In this document: positions 25,500 through 34,121 of the stretch, in pieces
How the letters are laid out: each line of letters begins with the position of its first letter
Position numbering within the stretch: the first letter of the stretch is position 1
Assembly: GCA_002390745.1 (NCBI GenBank)
Contig: DGQK01000062.1
Span: 1-59,071 of the forward strand
Origin: Bacteroidetes bacterium UBA4416
GTDB lineage: Bacteria; Bacteroidota; Bacteroidia; B-17B0; Aurantibacillaceae
Reading direction: 5' to 3'
DNA length: 59,071 bases
Made by a program: the position numbers and the translations under genes
The notes under the pieces: model-generated
Database searches by the model: none
The model's input: only the letters and a program-made list of their open reading frames with translations
What the model was told of the DNA's origin: nothing

Positions 25500-25844
25500 A
25501 TGAGCAAACCTTATACTCCCGCCATCGTCTCCAACGGCACATTATATGTGTCCGGCCAGATCGGCCTCGACCCCGCTACCGGACAACTGGTGAATGGCGG
25601 TGTTATTCCCGAACTCAAACAGATCATGCAGAACTTACTGGCGCTACTGAAACACCATAATGCCGGCTACGATGATCTTCTCGCCGTTACCATTTACCTG
25701 CAAAGCATGGACGATTATAAAGCGGTGAACGAAGAGTATGTAACTTACTTTTCGAAACGCTTGCCGACACGTACCTGCATTTCGGTGGTTGGCCTTCCTT
25801 TCAACGCGAAGATCGAAATTACGGCGACGGCAGAGGTGAAATAA
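25500..25844 (+). CDS. RidA-family enamine/imine deaminase
   Basis: This 114-residue protein belongs to RidA/YjgF/UK114, trimeric enzymes that hydrolyse reactive enamine or imine intermediates such as 2-aminoacrylate. Visible family features are LYVSGQIGLDPATGQLV (about 18-34), the central QNLLALLKHHNAGYDDLLAVTIY helix-strand and the active-site Arg in LPTRTCISV followed by GLPFNAKIEI. It lacks a signal peptide and is cytosolic. Confidence 0.93.
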   Translation: MSKPYTPAIVSNGTLYVSGQIGLDPATGQLVNGGVIPELKQIMQNLLALLKHHNAGYDDLLAVTIYLQSMDDYKAVNEEYVTYFSKRLPTRTCISVVGLPFNAKIEITATAEVK

Positions 25845-25875
25845 GATTATCCTGTCGCTTCGGTAGGGGCTTACT

Positions 25876-26006
25876 CTCTCCTGACAGGCATCGTACCCGG
25901 AAGCGGTGGTGATAAGCGCCAGGGACAGAGCGATCTGTTTGAGCTCTCCTGACACGACGCCTCGTGGCAGGAAGCGAGTAGCGATGGCCCGCCGGGCGCC
26001 CAAATA
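25876..26006. repeat. GC-rich palindromic repeat block in long spacer
   Basis: The 448-base spacer 25845-26292 holds no supported gene. Its first part contains a direct repeat CTCTCCTGACA (25876-25886 and 25944-25954) and the hairpin TCCTGACACGA (25947-25957) with TCGTGGCAGGA (25962-25972, one mismatch). It ends with GGGCGCCCAAA, similar to the right end of the 9248-9585 element, so both may belong to one dispersed family. The rest of the spacer is A/T rich and leads to the ECF sigma promoter. Confidence 0.45.
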
Positions 26007-26220
26007 ACTCAGCTAATTTATTCATGTGGGTTATTTATTTTTTTGGACCGCTATTTGGATTAATCCTGAAAACAGCCTTTTTGTCCCTCCGTTTCCTGCT
26101 TTTTCCGCCTGTCATTTCACCCTCGCAAAACAACATTCACTCAACAAAACATGCGTTTCACCATTTTTTAATAACAGTTCACTCATTTTAAAGAAAAATT
26201 TCACCCCTGAAAATCAGCCC

Positions 26221-26253
26221 TTTACCTCTGACTGAAACTTTATTTTAGTTTTG
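26221..26253 (+). promoter_or_regulatory. promoter of the ECF sigma gene cluster
   Basis: TAGTTTTG at 26246-26253 matches TAnnTTTG, and TTTA at 26221-26224 lies 21 bases upstream in the place of the -33 TTTG. It predicts transcription starting shortly before the ECF sigma start at 26293. Confidence 0.5.
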
Positions 26254-26292
26254 CCTGTAACTATTCATTCCGTTTAACATTATAAGTCCGTA

Positions 26293-26889
26293 ATGCTTTT
26301 AAACGCAGCATATATGGAATTTTCACCGCGATACCATCATACCGCCGAACAGTTGCACTCCGAACAACTGATAATTGAGGCTGCGAAACAAAACCCCGAA
26401 CACTTCGGGCCATTGTATGATAAGTACTACAAACAGATTTTCGGCTATGTTTATCAGCGTATGGATGACAAGGATACAGCCTTCGACCTCACCGCCCAGG
26501 TGTTCCTCAAAGCCCTGACCAACATCGAGAAATACGAATTCAAAGGTGTTCCTTTTGCAAGCTGGCTATACCGCATTGCCCACAGCGAGGTGATGCAACT
26601 CTTCAGGAATAAAAAAAATCTGAAAACCATTAATGCCGATATCGGCGACCTCAGGCACATCTGCGAAGAAGTGGAAGAGGAATACATGGAACAATACAAA
26701 GGCATACTCATGACGGTAATCAAAGAATTACCGGCAGATGACCTGACACTGGTGGAAATGCGTTTCTTTGAGAAACGTCCTTTCAAAGAAATTGCGGAGA
26801 TCCTGGACATTACCGAAACCAATGCCAAAGTAAAGCTCTACAGGATACTGGAGCGTGTAAAAAAAACATTGACGAAAAAATCTAAATAA
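26293..26889 (+). CDS. ECF-type RNA polymerase sigma factor
   Basis: This 198-residue protein has sigma-70 region 2 (FGPLYDKYYKQIFGYVYQRMDDKDTAFDLTAQVFLKAL, given as about residues 37-75, with the core-binding DLTAQVF helix) and region 4 with the helix-turn-helix (VEMRFFEKRPFKEIAEILDITETNAKVKLYRI, about 156-187). There is no region 1 or 3, which defines the ECF class. An alternative ATG at 26314 (MEFSPRY) would remove seven residues and cannot be excluded. The next gene follows after 6 bases and encodes a single-pass membrane protein, which suggests a sigma/anti-sigma-like pair. Confidence 0.93.
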   Translation: MLLNAAYMEFSPRYHHTAEQLHSEQLIIEAAKQNPEHFGPLYDKYYKQIFGYVYQRMDDKDTAFDLTAQVFLKALTNIEKYEFKGVPFASWLYRIAHSEVMQLFRNKKNLKTINADIGDLRHICEEVEEEYMEQYKGILMTVIKELPADDLTLVEMRFFEKRPFKEIAEILDITETNAKVKLYRILERVKKTLTKKSK

Positions 26890-26895
26890 TCTGGA

Positions 26896-28677
26896 ATGGA
26901 ACCAAATTTTAATCTTAACAGGCCGCCGGTAAGTGATGAAGAAATAAATTCAAAAAAGGATTTTGGGGAACTGGTCAAGACATTTAAAAAGCAGAGCATC
27001 GAGAAAGCCCGAAGCGACGTCAGCTTTTTAAAGAATAAAAAGGTCACGTACTCGGCCATTATCGCAGGTGTTGCCGTTGTCTGTACCGTTACCTATTTCT
27101 CCGTCTTTAAAAAAGAACCCCCAAAAGAAATTGCCCATGATAAAATAACTACTAAGAGCCAAACTAATACAAACACTCCAACCAGCAAGCCTTCCAACGC
27201 TTTTGTAGCACCTCCCATCTCCAAACTCAATGTGCCTTATACTTCCTATAAGGTCAAAGCCGAACAGGGCGGAACGATCAAGCACAAAAGCAACTCCAAA
27301 ATCATTATTCCGAAAAAAGCATTTGTCAATAAGCAGGGCGAAGACATCGTGGGCGATGTTGAGATCCGCTACCGCGAGTTCCACAACCAGGCCGATATCA
27401 TTGCCGCCGGAATCCCGATGGCTTACGACAGCGCCGGGGTGAAATCGCAGCTCGAAAGCGCCGGGATGCTCGACATCCGAGGCTACCAGGATAATGAGCC
27501 TGTGTTTATCAAACCAAACAAAACCATTACCGTTGAATTTGCATCCAACTACCCGGAAGACCGTTATAACATGTATGTGCTTGACACCATTGCCCGCAAT
27601 TGGGTATATACGGGCCGCGACAATTCACTGGCAGATCAAAAAGCAAAGCAGGCAAAGCTCCGCGGGCAACATGATGCGGAAGTGCCTGCCAACATCGAAA
27701 CGAAAAAGATGATCGAGCTTCAGCAGCAGCTGGATGCCATTCCTCCCAAAATAGAAAACGAGAAGCTTGCTTACGAAAAGAAAGTAAGCCAGCTGCCAAA
27801 AGCAAGTCTGCCTTCCAAACCGATGAAAGCCACGACCGGCCGTCCTCAGTTTCAATTGGATGTGAATTATAAAGAGTTCCCTGAGCTGGAAGCCTTTAAA
27901 AATGCGGTATTTGAAGTAGGAACGGAAAACAGGAACTACACGCCTGAATTCTCTAAGATCACCTGGACCAGCGCCGAAATTGCAGAAGGCCCGCAGAAAG
28001 GAAAGAACTATTTGCTGATCCTGAAACAGGGAAACAAAGTAGAAAAGCTCGTGGTATACCCTGCTCTCACCGGTGCCAATTATGACGCGGCCCTGAAAAC
28101 CTATGAAAGCAGGTTCGAAGAATATAAAGCCGGCGTAGCCAGGCGTGAAGCCAATGAGAAAAAACTGAAGGAAGAATTTGAAGCGAAGCAGGCGGCTTAT
28201 GTTGCCGAGCAAAAGCGCCTGCAGGCCGAAATGACCCAGGAGCAGATCCGCGCACAGGCAGAAGCTGCCCGACAACTCAACCAGCAAATAGCGGGCATGA
28301 GCGACAACCAAAAGGTAACACGTGTATTTCAGGTAAGCAGCTTCGGGTTCTGCAACTCCGATTGCCCCCGCGCCTTTCCGAAAGGCGGCAGCATCAACCC
28401 GATCTTCACGATCAACCATGGTAAATCTTTCGTACAACCTACTATCATTTACCTGGTATGCGTTGATAAGAACCTGGTCTTTACTTACGACAACAGCGGG
28501 ATCGCGTACAACCCGGGCGAATCCTACTCGGTGTGCGTGATCGCGAAAGACAAAGCTTATGTGTGCGACAGGGAAACCTTCGGCCGTTGTGTCGTGAATA
28601 AAGAGAACAAGCTCCCGGTAAAAGAACTGGACTCCTACGAGGATGCCAACAGCCTGAAAATGGCGCTGGGAATTTAA
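26896..28677 (+). CDS. single-pass membrane protein with ZU5-like extracytoplasmic domain, candidate anti-sigma regulator
   Basis: This 593-residue protein has a cytosolic N-terminal segment of about 52 residues, one membrane helix (about 53-72, YSAIIAGVAVVCTVTYFSVF), and a large extracytoplasmic part. A ZU5-like region follows a Thr/Pro-rich linker: EQGGTIKHKSNSKIIIPKKA, then GDVEIRYREFHNQADIIAAG (about 123-175), with the GG.I....G..I.IP pattern of the family. Charged coiled-coil segments span roughly 255-300 and 400-470, and the last 110 residues hold several Cys. No zinc anti-sigma HxxxCxxC motif is visible. Its position 6 bases after an ECF sigma gene and its topology make it a candidate membrane sensor for that sigma factor; this is inference. 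Confidence 0.7.
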   Translation: MEPNFNLNRPPVSDEEINSKKDFGELVKTFKKQSIEKARSDVSFLKNKKVTYSAIIAGVAVVCTVTYFSVFKKEPPKEIAHDKITTKSQTNTNTPTSKPSNAFVAPPISKLNVPYTSYKVKAEQGGTIKHKSNSKIIIPKKAFVNKQGEDIVGDVEIRYREFHNQADIIAAGIPMAYDSAGVKSQLESAGMLDIRGYQDNEPVFIKPNKTITVEFASNYPEDRYNMYVLDTIARNWVYTGRDNSLADQKAKQAKLRGQHDAEVPANIETKKMIELQQQLDAIPPKIENEKLAYEKKVSQLPKASLPSKPMKATTGRPQFQLDVNYKEFPELEAFKNAVFEVGTENRNYTPEFSKITWTSAEIAEGPQKGKNYLLILKQGNKVEKLVVYPALTGANYDAALKTYESRFEEYKAGVARREANEKKLKEEFEAKQAAYVAEQKRLQAEMTQEQIRAQAEAARQLNQQIAGMSDNQKVTRVFQVSSFGFCNSDCPRAFPKGGSINPIFTINHGKSFVQPTIIYLVCVDKNLVFTYDNSGIAYNPGESYSVCVIAKDKAYVCDRETFGRCVVNKENKLPVKELDSYEDANSLKMALGI

Positions 28678-28707
28678 GCTCACTTCATCTATACAAAACC
28701 TACGCTT

Positions 28708-29481
28708 ATGAAAACACTACTCCTCCCGGTAACGGTATTGGCTGCGCTTTGCCTGTCTTTTTCAAAAACAAGAACGTTTGTCCCTCCGGGAACCGTGCAA
28801 ATCAGCGACACCCTGTTTGCCGATAAGACAGAGATCAGCAATTTTGCCTGGCTGGAATATGAGCTATGGACTAAAGCGCAGTATGGTCCTCATTCAGAGG
28901 AACACCTGGCCACACTGCCGGACACGTTGGTATGGCGAGAAAAGCTCAGTTACAACGAGCCTTACGTGACATATTATTACAGGCATCCTGCTTATAAAAA
29001 CTTTCCGGTCGTTGGGATCAGCTATGAGCAGGCTTTGGCATACTGCAACTGGAGAACCCGGCAAGTGAAGACGCAGCTTGCTGCAAAAAAAGACTTCAAA
29101 CACCAGAACCTGGCATACAGGCTACCCAGCAAAAAAGAATGGGAAAAACTGGCTGAGACATCGGTTACGGTCTTAAACAATAGCTGTAAAGATAATAAAG
29201 GCTTCTATCAGTTGAATTGTGTGATGGATGAAGCCGCATGGGAAAAACGAAAACTCAAAAACCCGGATGTGACGGCTCCTACTGTTTCCTATTCGCCTAA
29301 TGCCTTAAAGCTTTACAATATGCTTGGGAATGTTTCAGAAATGGTTATGGAAAAAGGCATCTGCAAAGGCGGAGGCTGGAAAAACGCCGCGGAGGATTGC
29401 CGCCCTTCCGTGGATGCACATTACGTCAGGCCCAGCGCATGGATGGGTTTCCGGTGCGTGTGCGTGGTTAAACCCGGCTAA
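28708..29481 (+). CDS. FGE/SUMF1-fold exported protein
   Basis: This 257-residue protein has a signal peptide (MKTLLLPVTVLAALCLSFS) and a formylglycine-generating-enzyme-like (FGE-sulfatase, C-type-lectin-related) domain. Typical points are VQISDTLFADKTEISNFAWLEY near the start, FPVVGISYEQALAYCNWRT, YRLPSKKEWEKLAE, the LYNMLGNVSEMV strand and the closing GGGWKN...WMGFRCV. In Bacteroidota this fold also includes the gliding/T9SS lipoproteins GldJ and GldK, but this protein is shorter and has no lipobox. Catalytic formylglycine-generating cysteines are not clearly in place, so a structural or binding role is likely. It lies 30 bases after the ZU5-like gene. Confidence 0.75.
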   Translation: MKTLLLPVTVLAALCLSFSKTRTFVPPGTVQISDTLFADKTEISNFAWLEYELWTKAQYGPHSEEHLATLPDTLVWREKLSYNEPYVTYYYRHPAYKNFPVVGISYEQALAYCNWRTRQVKTQLAAKKDFKHQNLAYRLPSKKEWEKLAETSVTVLNNSCKDNKGFYQLNCVMDEAAWEKRKLKNPDVTAPTVSYSPNALKLYNMLGNVSEMVMEKGICKGGGWKNAAEDCRPSVDAHYVRPSAWMGFRCVCVVKPG

Positions 29482-29533
29482 ACTGCTATCCGGAACAGCA
29501 TCACGTATTATTAATAACAAGCTCTGCGGATTT

Positions 29534-30973
29534 ATGAACCTTATGAAAAGAACATGCCTGCCCCTGCTCTTTCTTCTCCTACCGATACTTGCAAAAGGTA
29601 ATATCGCCCTCAATGATTCTACAGCCTCTATCGTCATTACCGCCAAAGAGCATAAGAACAAGACCCTTCTGTTTCATATTTACCCGACGTTTACGCCTTC
29701 AGTAACCCTGGACTCTGATGGATCGGGCAAGGTTACTATTCCTGTAAAGGAGCCGCGTTTCCTGGATTTCGGGCTACAGGACTCCGTGTTCTATACCTTA
29801 CTGCTGGAGCCCGGTTACGATTTACACATACACATCGACAAGGGTATTTCGACGGCAGAAGGCCGTGGCGCCGCCGCAAACAACTACCTCCTGCAGGTAA
29901 AGCCACTGATAGATAGCCTTGCGAGCGCTACCAATGAGCGCAGCAGCAGGAATAAAGAGATCCATGAGTTCCTGGATGTCATGCAGTCTTTTGAGCGCCG
30001 GTTCAATGATTTCCATGAAGCTTACATCAGCCGGATTCACTTGTCCGCACCTGTAGATTACTTGCTGAAACATGCGATGAAGTCGCGCCAGCTGTGCATG
30101 AAGCAACGCTTCATAAACAGGCTCGACAGGAGGATCAACGATAGCCTTCAACTGGAGAGTAAGCTTGGTGTAGTTTCGCATGGGCTTTTCCGGGACACTT
30201 TACTGATCCATACAGGTTACAATACTTTCCGGGATTTCCTGATCTTTCATGGGAGCTATACCATCCAGGATTCTATCTTTCTGCGTTATCCTGAAAAAAA
30301 TGTATATGCCGATTCCGTATTCTACGCAATTCTTAACAGCAGAAAGTATAGCCCGGACATCCGTGAATACCTTGCCTATTGGATTTTGATCGATCATGTC
30401 TACAACTTTGGAAGCAACTCTGCTATCGAACGGTTATACGAAACATTTTACACATGTTATCCTGCTTCTCCTTACTCCGACCATTTGAAACGGCATTTTC
30501 AAAAACACAGTCCCTTAGCCCGGGGCAACGCCGCACCTGATTTCCAGGGGAGCATGCTTAGCGGATGGGCCTTCTCTTTAAAAGACTATAAAGGCAAGGT
30601 TATCCTGATCGATGTATGGGCTACCTGGTGCGGCCCCTGCAAAAAGGAGCTGCCTTACACCTATCAGCTTCAGCAAACATTCCACTCCAATAAGGAGCTT
30701 TCTGTTATTTACCTCTCCATCGATTCCGATAAAAACAACTGGAAATCCTACCTCCATAAAAATCAGTGGCTGGCGGGCATCCACATCAACACGAGAGATC
30801 CGGGATTTTTGGAAGCTTATAAGATCACCGCGATTCCAAGGTATATCCTGATCGGTAAGGATGGGAACCTCATTGATGCCTTTTGCGACAACCCGTCCGC
30901 AGGAACTCTTGAAAAACAGGTCCGCGCTGCCTTGTGCCCGGCAACAACAGCGGATTGCGAAGAAAAAAAATGA
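29534..30973 (+). CDS. TlpA-like thioredoxin-domain protein, exported
   Basis: This 479-residue protein has a signal peptide (MKRTCLPLLFLLLPILAKG), a middle region of about 300 residues without recognised catalytic motifs, and a C-terminal TlpA/ResA-like thioredoxin domain. The redox motif is WATWCGPCKKE near residue 365, preceded by the AAPDF and GKVILIDVWA strands typical of the family, and followed by the cis-Pro region ITAIPRYILI. It is probably a periplasmic thiol-disulphide reductase. The open frame extends upstream inside the FGE gene, but the ATG at 29534 begins directly before the signal peptide; ATG 29543 is an alternative. It is the last gene of the ECF sigma cluster. Confidence 0.82.
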   Translation: MNLMKRTCLPLLFLLLPILAKGNIALNDSTASIVITAKEHKNKTLLFHIYPTFTPSVTLDSDGSGKVTIPVKEPRFLDFGLQDSVFYTLLLEPGYDLHIHIDKGISTAEGRGAAANNYLLQVKPLIDSLASATNERSSRNKEIHEFLDVMQSFERRFNDFHEAYISRIHLSAPVDYLLKHAMKSRQLCMKQRFINRLDRRINDSLQLESKLGVVSHGLFRDTLLIHTGYNTFRDFLIFHGSYTIQDSIFLRYPEKNVYADSVFYAILNSRKYSPDIREYLAYWILIDHVYNFGSNSAIERLYETFYTCYPASPYSDHLKRHFQKHSPLARGNAAPDFQGSMLSGWAFSLKDYKGKVILIDVWATWCGPCKKELPYTYQLQQTFHSNKELSVIYLSIDSDKNNWKSYLHKNQWLAGIHINTRDPGFLEAYKITAIPRYILIGKDGNLIDAFCDNPSAGTLEKQVRAALCPATTADCEEKK

Positions 30974-30988
30974 TCGGAACAAACAGGA

Positions 30989-32104
30989 TCAGCCGATGAG
31001 CTTTACCAAATGGTCTATCTGTTCTTTGGTATTAAAGGCATGCAGGCAGATACGCACCCGCTCCCGCCCTTCTTTCACGGTTGGGCTTTTGATGGCTTTG
31101 ACAAATAAACCGTTCAGGGCACAATCATCCTCTACGGCCTGCACCTGCTGGTTTCCGGTGATGAGCTTACAGTGGATCGCGCTTCTGCTTTTGATGACAG
31201 ATGGCCCTGACAGGCGGGCATTGAAATAATCAATATTGGCATTTAAAGCACCTATCCTGGAATTGGTCACCAATAAGCGGTAAGCCGCCTTAATGGCCAG
31301 GAGATTGTGCTCGGGCATGGCGGTAGTATAAATAAACGAGCGGGAAAAATTAATGAGAAAGTGCTTTAGGTCTGCACTGCCCGCAATTGCGGCACCGTGG
31401 CAGCCCATGGCTTTACCGTATGTATAGATCCTGGCAAAACAGTCCTTCTCGATGTGCAGCTCCTCGCAGAGCCCTCGCCCCTGCTTGCCGAAAACACCGA
31501 TGGCATGCGCCTCATCTACAATGAGGTAAAGCTGATAGTTTCTGCAGAGCTCCGCTATTTCCAGGAGCGGCGCCGAATCCCCATCCATGGAATAGACACT
31601 TTCCACCACCACATAAATATGCTCATACTTATCCCGGTGGCGGGTTACCAGTTCTTTCAGAGCTTGCAGGTCATTATGCCTGAACTTGTAATTGGTGGCA
31701 TGGCTCAGGCGGATGCCATCGATCAGGGATGCATGAATGAGCTCATCGCTGAGGATGAGATCGTTTTTCTGAGGAACGCAGGACAGAAGCCCGAGGTTGG
31801 CATCGTAACCGGAATTATAAAGCAGGGCCGCTGGTGCGTGATGAAAGAGCGCCACCTCACGTTCCAGCTCTTCGTATAAAGCAGAATTCCCGCTGATGAG
31901 GCGGGAACCTGTGGAGCCTGTCTTTAAGGATGGCGCTGCCAGTTTAAGCTGTTCTGCCAATAAGCCTTTGCTGGAAAAACCAAGGTAATCGTTGCTGGAA
32001 AAATCGACTGCCGGAAAGCTGTGCTTCAGCTCCCTCAGAAAGCCTTTTTCCCTTCGTTGCGCGATTAGCGCAGCAAGGTTCTTCGGAAATGCCGGGCCGG
32101 GCAT
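30989..32104 (-). CDS. bioF: 8-amino-7-oxononanoate synthase-type PLP enzyme
   Basis: This 371-residue aminotransferase-fold enzyme belongs to the alpha-oxoamine synthase family. Recognisable parts are VDFSSNDYLGFSS, GSTGSRLISGN, the aspartate/histidine in YLIVDEAHAIGVFGKQGRG and the PLP-binding Lys in TYGKAMGCHGAAIAG. In this family BioF condenses pimeloyl-ACP/CoA with alanine in biotin synthesis, while close relatives make aminoacetone or sphinganine precursors. The bioB gene two positions upstream on the same strand makes BioF the best call. Its ATG overlaps the stop of the WG-repeat gene. Confidence 0.88.
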   Translation of the reverse strand: MPGPAFPKNLAALIAQRREKGFLRELKHSFPAVDFSSNDYLGFSSKGLLAEQLKLAAPSLKTGSTGSRLISGNSALYEELEREVALFHHAPAALLYNSGYDANLGLLSCVPQKNDLILSDELIHASLIDGIRLSHATNYKFRHNDLQALKELVTRHRDKYEHIYVVVESVYSMDGDSAPLLEIAELCRNYQLYLIVDEAHAIGVFGKQGRGLCEELHIEKDCFARIYTYGKAMGCHGAAIAGSADLKHFLINFSRSFIYTTAMPEHNLLAIKAAYRLLVTNSRIGALNANIDYFNARLSGPSVIKSRSAIHCKLITGNQQVQAVEDDCALNGLFVKAIKSPTVKEGRERVRICLHAFNTKEQIDHLVKLIG

Positions 32105-32580
32105 CAGCTATTAGGTTTGATGAGTACTTCGGTTTTGTCAGGATTGATGGCTTTGATGACACCATTTCCTTCCACTACCAGCTTCTCGTACTTCATGTCC
32201 ACTACCACTTTTCCGTTCCGGTCGATCACACCGCAGAGGTTATTCTTCCTCACCACTGCATGGTTGCCTTTGAAATGGCTGATGTAATCGTATTTATTGT
32301 CTACAATGACTTTACCGGTATTATCAATGATACCTACCTGGTCTTTCTTACGGGTGAAGGCCAGTCCGTCTTTTCCAAAGCCGGAAATATGATCATACTC
32401 CGGTTTAATGATTTCCTTTCCGTCTTTATTGATAACGCCCACTTGTCCTTTCTGAGTAACGGTGGCAAAGCCCATGCGGTCGAACTTCCCGATCTTATCA
32501 TATTTGGCGGATATCTCCGTCGACTGTGCAAACGTTGTTGTGAGAGCAAAAAGCAAACAAAAGGCAAAAATAGATTTCAT
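32104..32580 (-). CDS. WG-repeat protein, exported
   Basis: This 158-residue protein has a signal peptide (MKSIFAFCLLFALTTTFAQ) and about three to four WG-like repeats: GQVGVINKDGKEIIKPEYD, DQVGIIDNTGKVIVDNKYD and CGVIDRNGKVVVDMKYEK, each about 45 residues apart. WG (KWG) repeats form small beta units of unknown function and are common in Bacteroidota secreted proteins. It overlaps the start of bioF by one base and follows bioB, so it is embedded in the biotin transcription unit although no biotin role is known for this family. Confidence 0.8.
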   Translation of the reverse strand: MKSIFAFCLLFALTTTFAQSTEISAKYDKIGKFDRMGFATVTQKGQVGVINKDGKEIIKPEYDHISGFGKDGLAFTRKKDQVGIIDNTGKVIVDNKYDYISHFKGNHAVVRKNNLCGVIDRNGKVVVDMKYEKLVVEGNGVIKAINPDKTEVLIKPNS

Positions 32581-32646
32581 AATGATTGGGTTTAAAATGT
32601 ATCAACAAAATTAAATCAACGGAATATACCGCCGTGTTAAATAGTA

Positions 32647-33624
32647 TTAAACCAGCGCTTCCTTCGGTTTATCGGCAAAGGCTTTCTTCGGCGACAGCCC
32701 CAGGATGTCAAACATTTCCATATCCTGGTTGTACAGAGGGTTTGGCGTGGTCAGCAATTTCTCACCGGCAAAGATGGAATTGGCACCGGCCATAAAGCAC
32801 AGGGCCTGCCCTTCCATGCTCATGCTCAGGCGTCCGGCAGACAAACGCACCGCTGTTTTCGGCAACACGATACGCGTGGTAGCGATCATGCGCACCATAT
32901 CCCAGATAGGCACAGGAGGCTGGTCTTCCATCGGCGTGCCTTCCACTGCCACGAGGGCATTGATAGGCACCGACTCAGGCTGAGGACGCAGGATGCTCAG
33001 GGTATGCAGCATCCCCACGCGGTCTTCCGTTTTTTCTCCCATCCCGATGATGCCTCCGGAACATACCGTCAGCCCTGCTTTGCGCACGTTGTTGATCGTG
33101 TTTAAACGGTCGTCGTAGTTGCGTGTGGAAATAATGTTGTTGTAATTCTCTTCGCTTGTATCAATGTTGTGGTTGTAGGCATACAAGCCTGCATCGGCCA
33201 GCTTGCGCGCCTGCTCTTCGGTAACCATACCCAATGTGGCGCACACTTCCATGCCCTTGCTATTGATGGTTTTCACCATATCGAGCACCGTGTCGAAATC
33301 GCGGTTATCGCGTACTTCGCGCCAGGCAGCACCCAGGCACATGCGGCTGGCTCCTCCTGCTTTGGCGTTATCTGCCGCTGCGGTTACTTCGGGCACACTC
33401 ATGAGCTTATGCACTTTTACCTCGGTGTGGTAACGCGCTGCCTGCGGGCAATAGGCACAATCCTCGGGGCATCCGCCGGTTTTGATCGATAAGAGTGAAC
33501 TCACCTGCACTTCACCAACTTTGTGATGTTGTTTATGCACTTCTGCCGCACGGTATAGTAATTCCATTAAGGGAGTGTTATACACATCCAAAATCTCCTG
33601 CTTTGTCCAATCTTTAATAGCCAT
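32647..33624 (-). CDS. bioB: biotin synthase
   Basis: BioB is the radical-SAM enzyme that inserts sulfur into dethiobiotin. The 325-residue protein carries the [4Fe-4S]-binding GGCPEDCAYCPQ with Cys52, Cys56 and Cys59 (CxxxCxxC), the RMCLGAAWR and NHNIDTSEENY strands, and the GGIIGMGE motif of the family. The C-terminal AGANSIFAGEKLLTTPNP is also characteristic. It starts the bioB-WG-bioF unit and has a well-formed promoter 45-75 bases upstream. Confidence 0.97.
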   Translation of the reverse strand: MAIKDWTKQEILDVYNTPLMELLYRAAEVHKQHHKVGEVQVSSLLSIKTGGCPEDCAYCPQAARYHTEVKVHKLMSVPEVTAAADNAKAGGASRMCLGAAWREVRDNRDFDTVLDMVKTINSKGMEVCATLGMVTEEQARKLADAGLYAYNHNIDTSEENYNNIISTRNYDDRLNTINNVRKAGLTVCSGGIIGMGEKTEDRVGMLHTLSILRPQPESVPINALVAVEGTPMEDQPPVPIWDMVRMIATTRIVLPKTAVRLSAGRLSMSMEGQALCFMAGANSIFAGEKLLTTPNPLYNQDMEMFDILGLSPKKAFADKPKEALV

Positions 33625-33668
33625 ATAATAGTTTTGTAATTCTTATGATCGTTTTATTGTAGTTCTAA

Positions 33669-33699
33669 CAAATTTAAGACAATTGGAACATTCTGCAAA
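33669..33699 (-). promoter_or_regulatory. Bacteroidota consensus promoter of bioB
   Basis: On the minus strand TTTG (33699-33696) is followed by 19 bases and TAAATTTG (33676-33669), an exact match to the TTTG-N19-TAnnTTTG promoter known from Bacteroides. It directs transcription of bioB, whose ATG is about 45 bases downstream. Confidence 0.75.
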
Positions 33700-33781
33700 A
33701 CCTTAATTTTACAAGGAAAGCTGTTAGTAATTTCATCGCCCGCAAGCGTATCCTTTTGATTTAAAACGCGTTATTTGTTAC

Positions 33782-34075
33782 ATGATAAAAAAGCTCGCTT
33801 TTAGTTTGCTCATAGTATGCTTCTGCGCTCTTCCGGCTAAGGCTCAATTCAAGGAAAGCAAGGAGCGGCAGAAGATGTGGCACAAATCCAAAAAGCGCCG
33901 CAAAAACCGCGAAGCCTTTAACCCCTATCTCGAAAAAAAGGAAAAAGAAAGCCAGAAGCTTGGCAAACAGAATGCGCGCGACCTGAAAAAGCAGGAAAAA
34001 ATGGCGCGAAAGCAAAAGAAAAAAAGCATGAAAAAGCTGGGCTATAAACCCACCAAAGTGAAACGGGCAAAATAA
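33782..34075 (+). CDS. small, very basic exported protein
   Basis: This 97-residue protein has a clear signal peptide (MIKKLAFSLLIVCFCALPAKAQ) and a mature part of about 75 residues that is extremely rich in Lys, Arg and Glu (KESKERQKMWHKSKKRRKN near the start, MARKQKKKSMKK near the end). No domain is recognised. Small Lys-rich exported proteins of this kind occur in Bacteroidota and may bind the envelope or nucleic acid. The signal peptide argues that this is a real gene rather than a chance frame. Confidence 0.6.
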   Translation: MIKKLAFSLLIVCFCALPAKAQFKESKERQKMWHKSKKRRKNREAFNPYLEKKEKESQKLGKQNARDLKKQEKMARKQKKKSMKKLGYKPTKVKRAK

Positions 34076-34121
34076 TCGACGATCGTTGTCACTTTCACCG
34101 AACGCACCATTATAAAGTGAT

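Noticed and set aside
27625..28683. 352-codon open frame antisense to the ZU5-like gene
   Set aside because: The sense frame is supported by the membrane helix and the ZU5-like motif; the antisense one is only a shadow.
29324..29533. Upstream extension of the TlpA-like gene into the FGE gene
   Set aside because: It would overlap 158 bases of a well supported gene and put 70 residues before the signal peptide.
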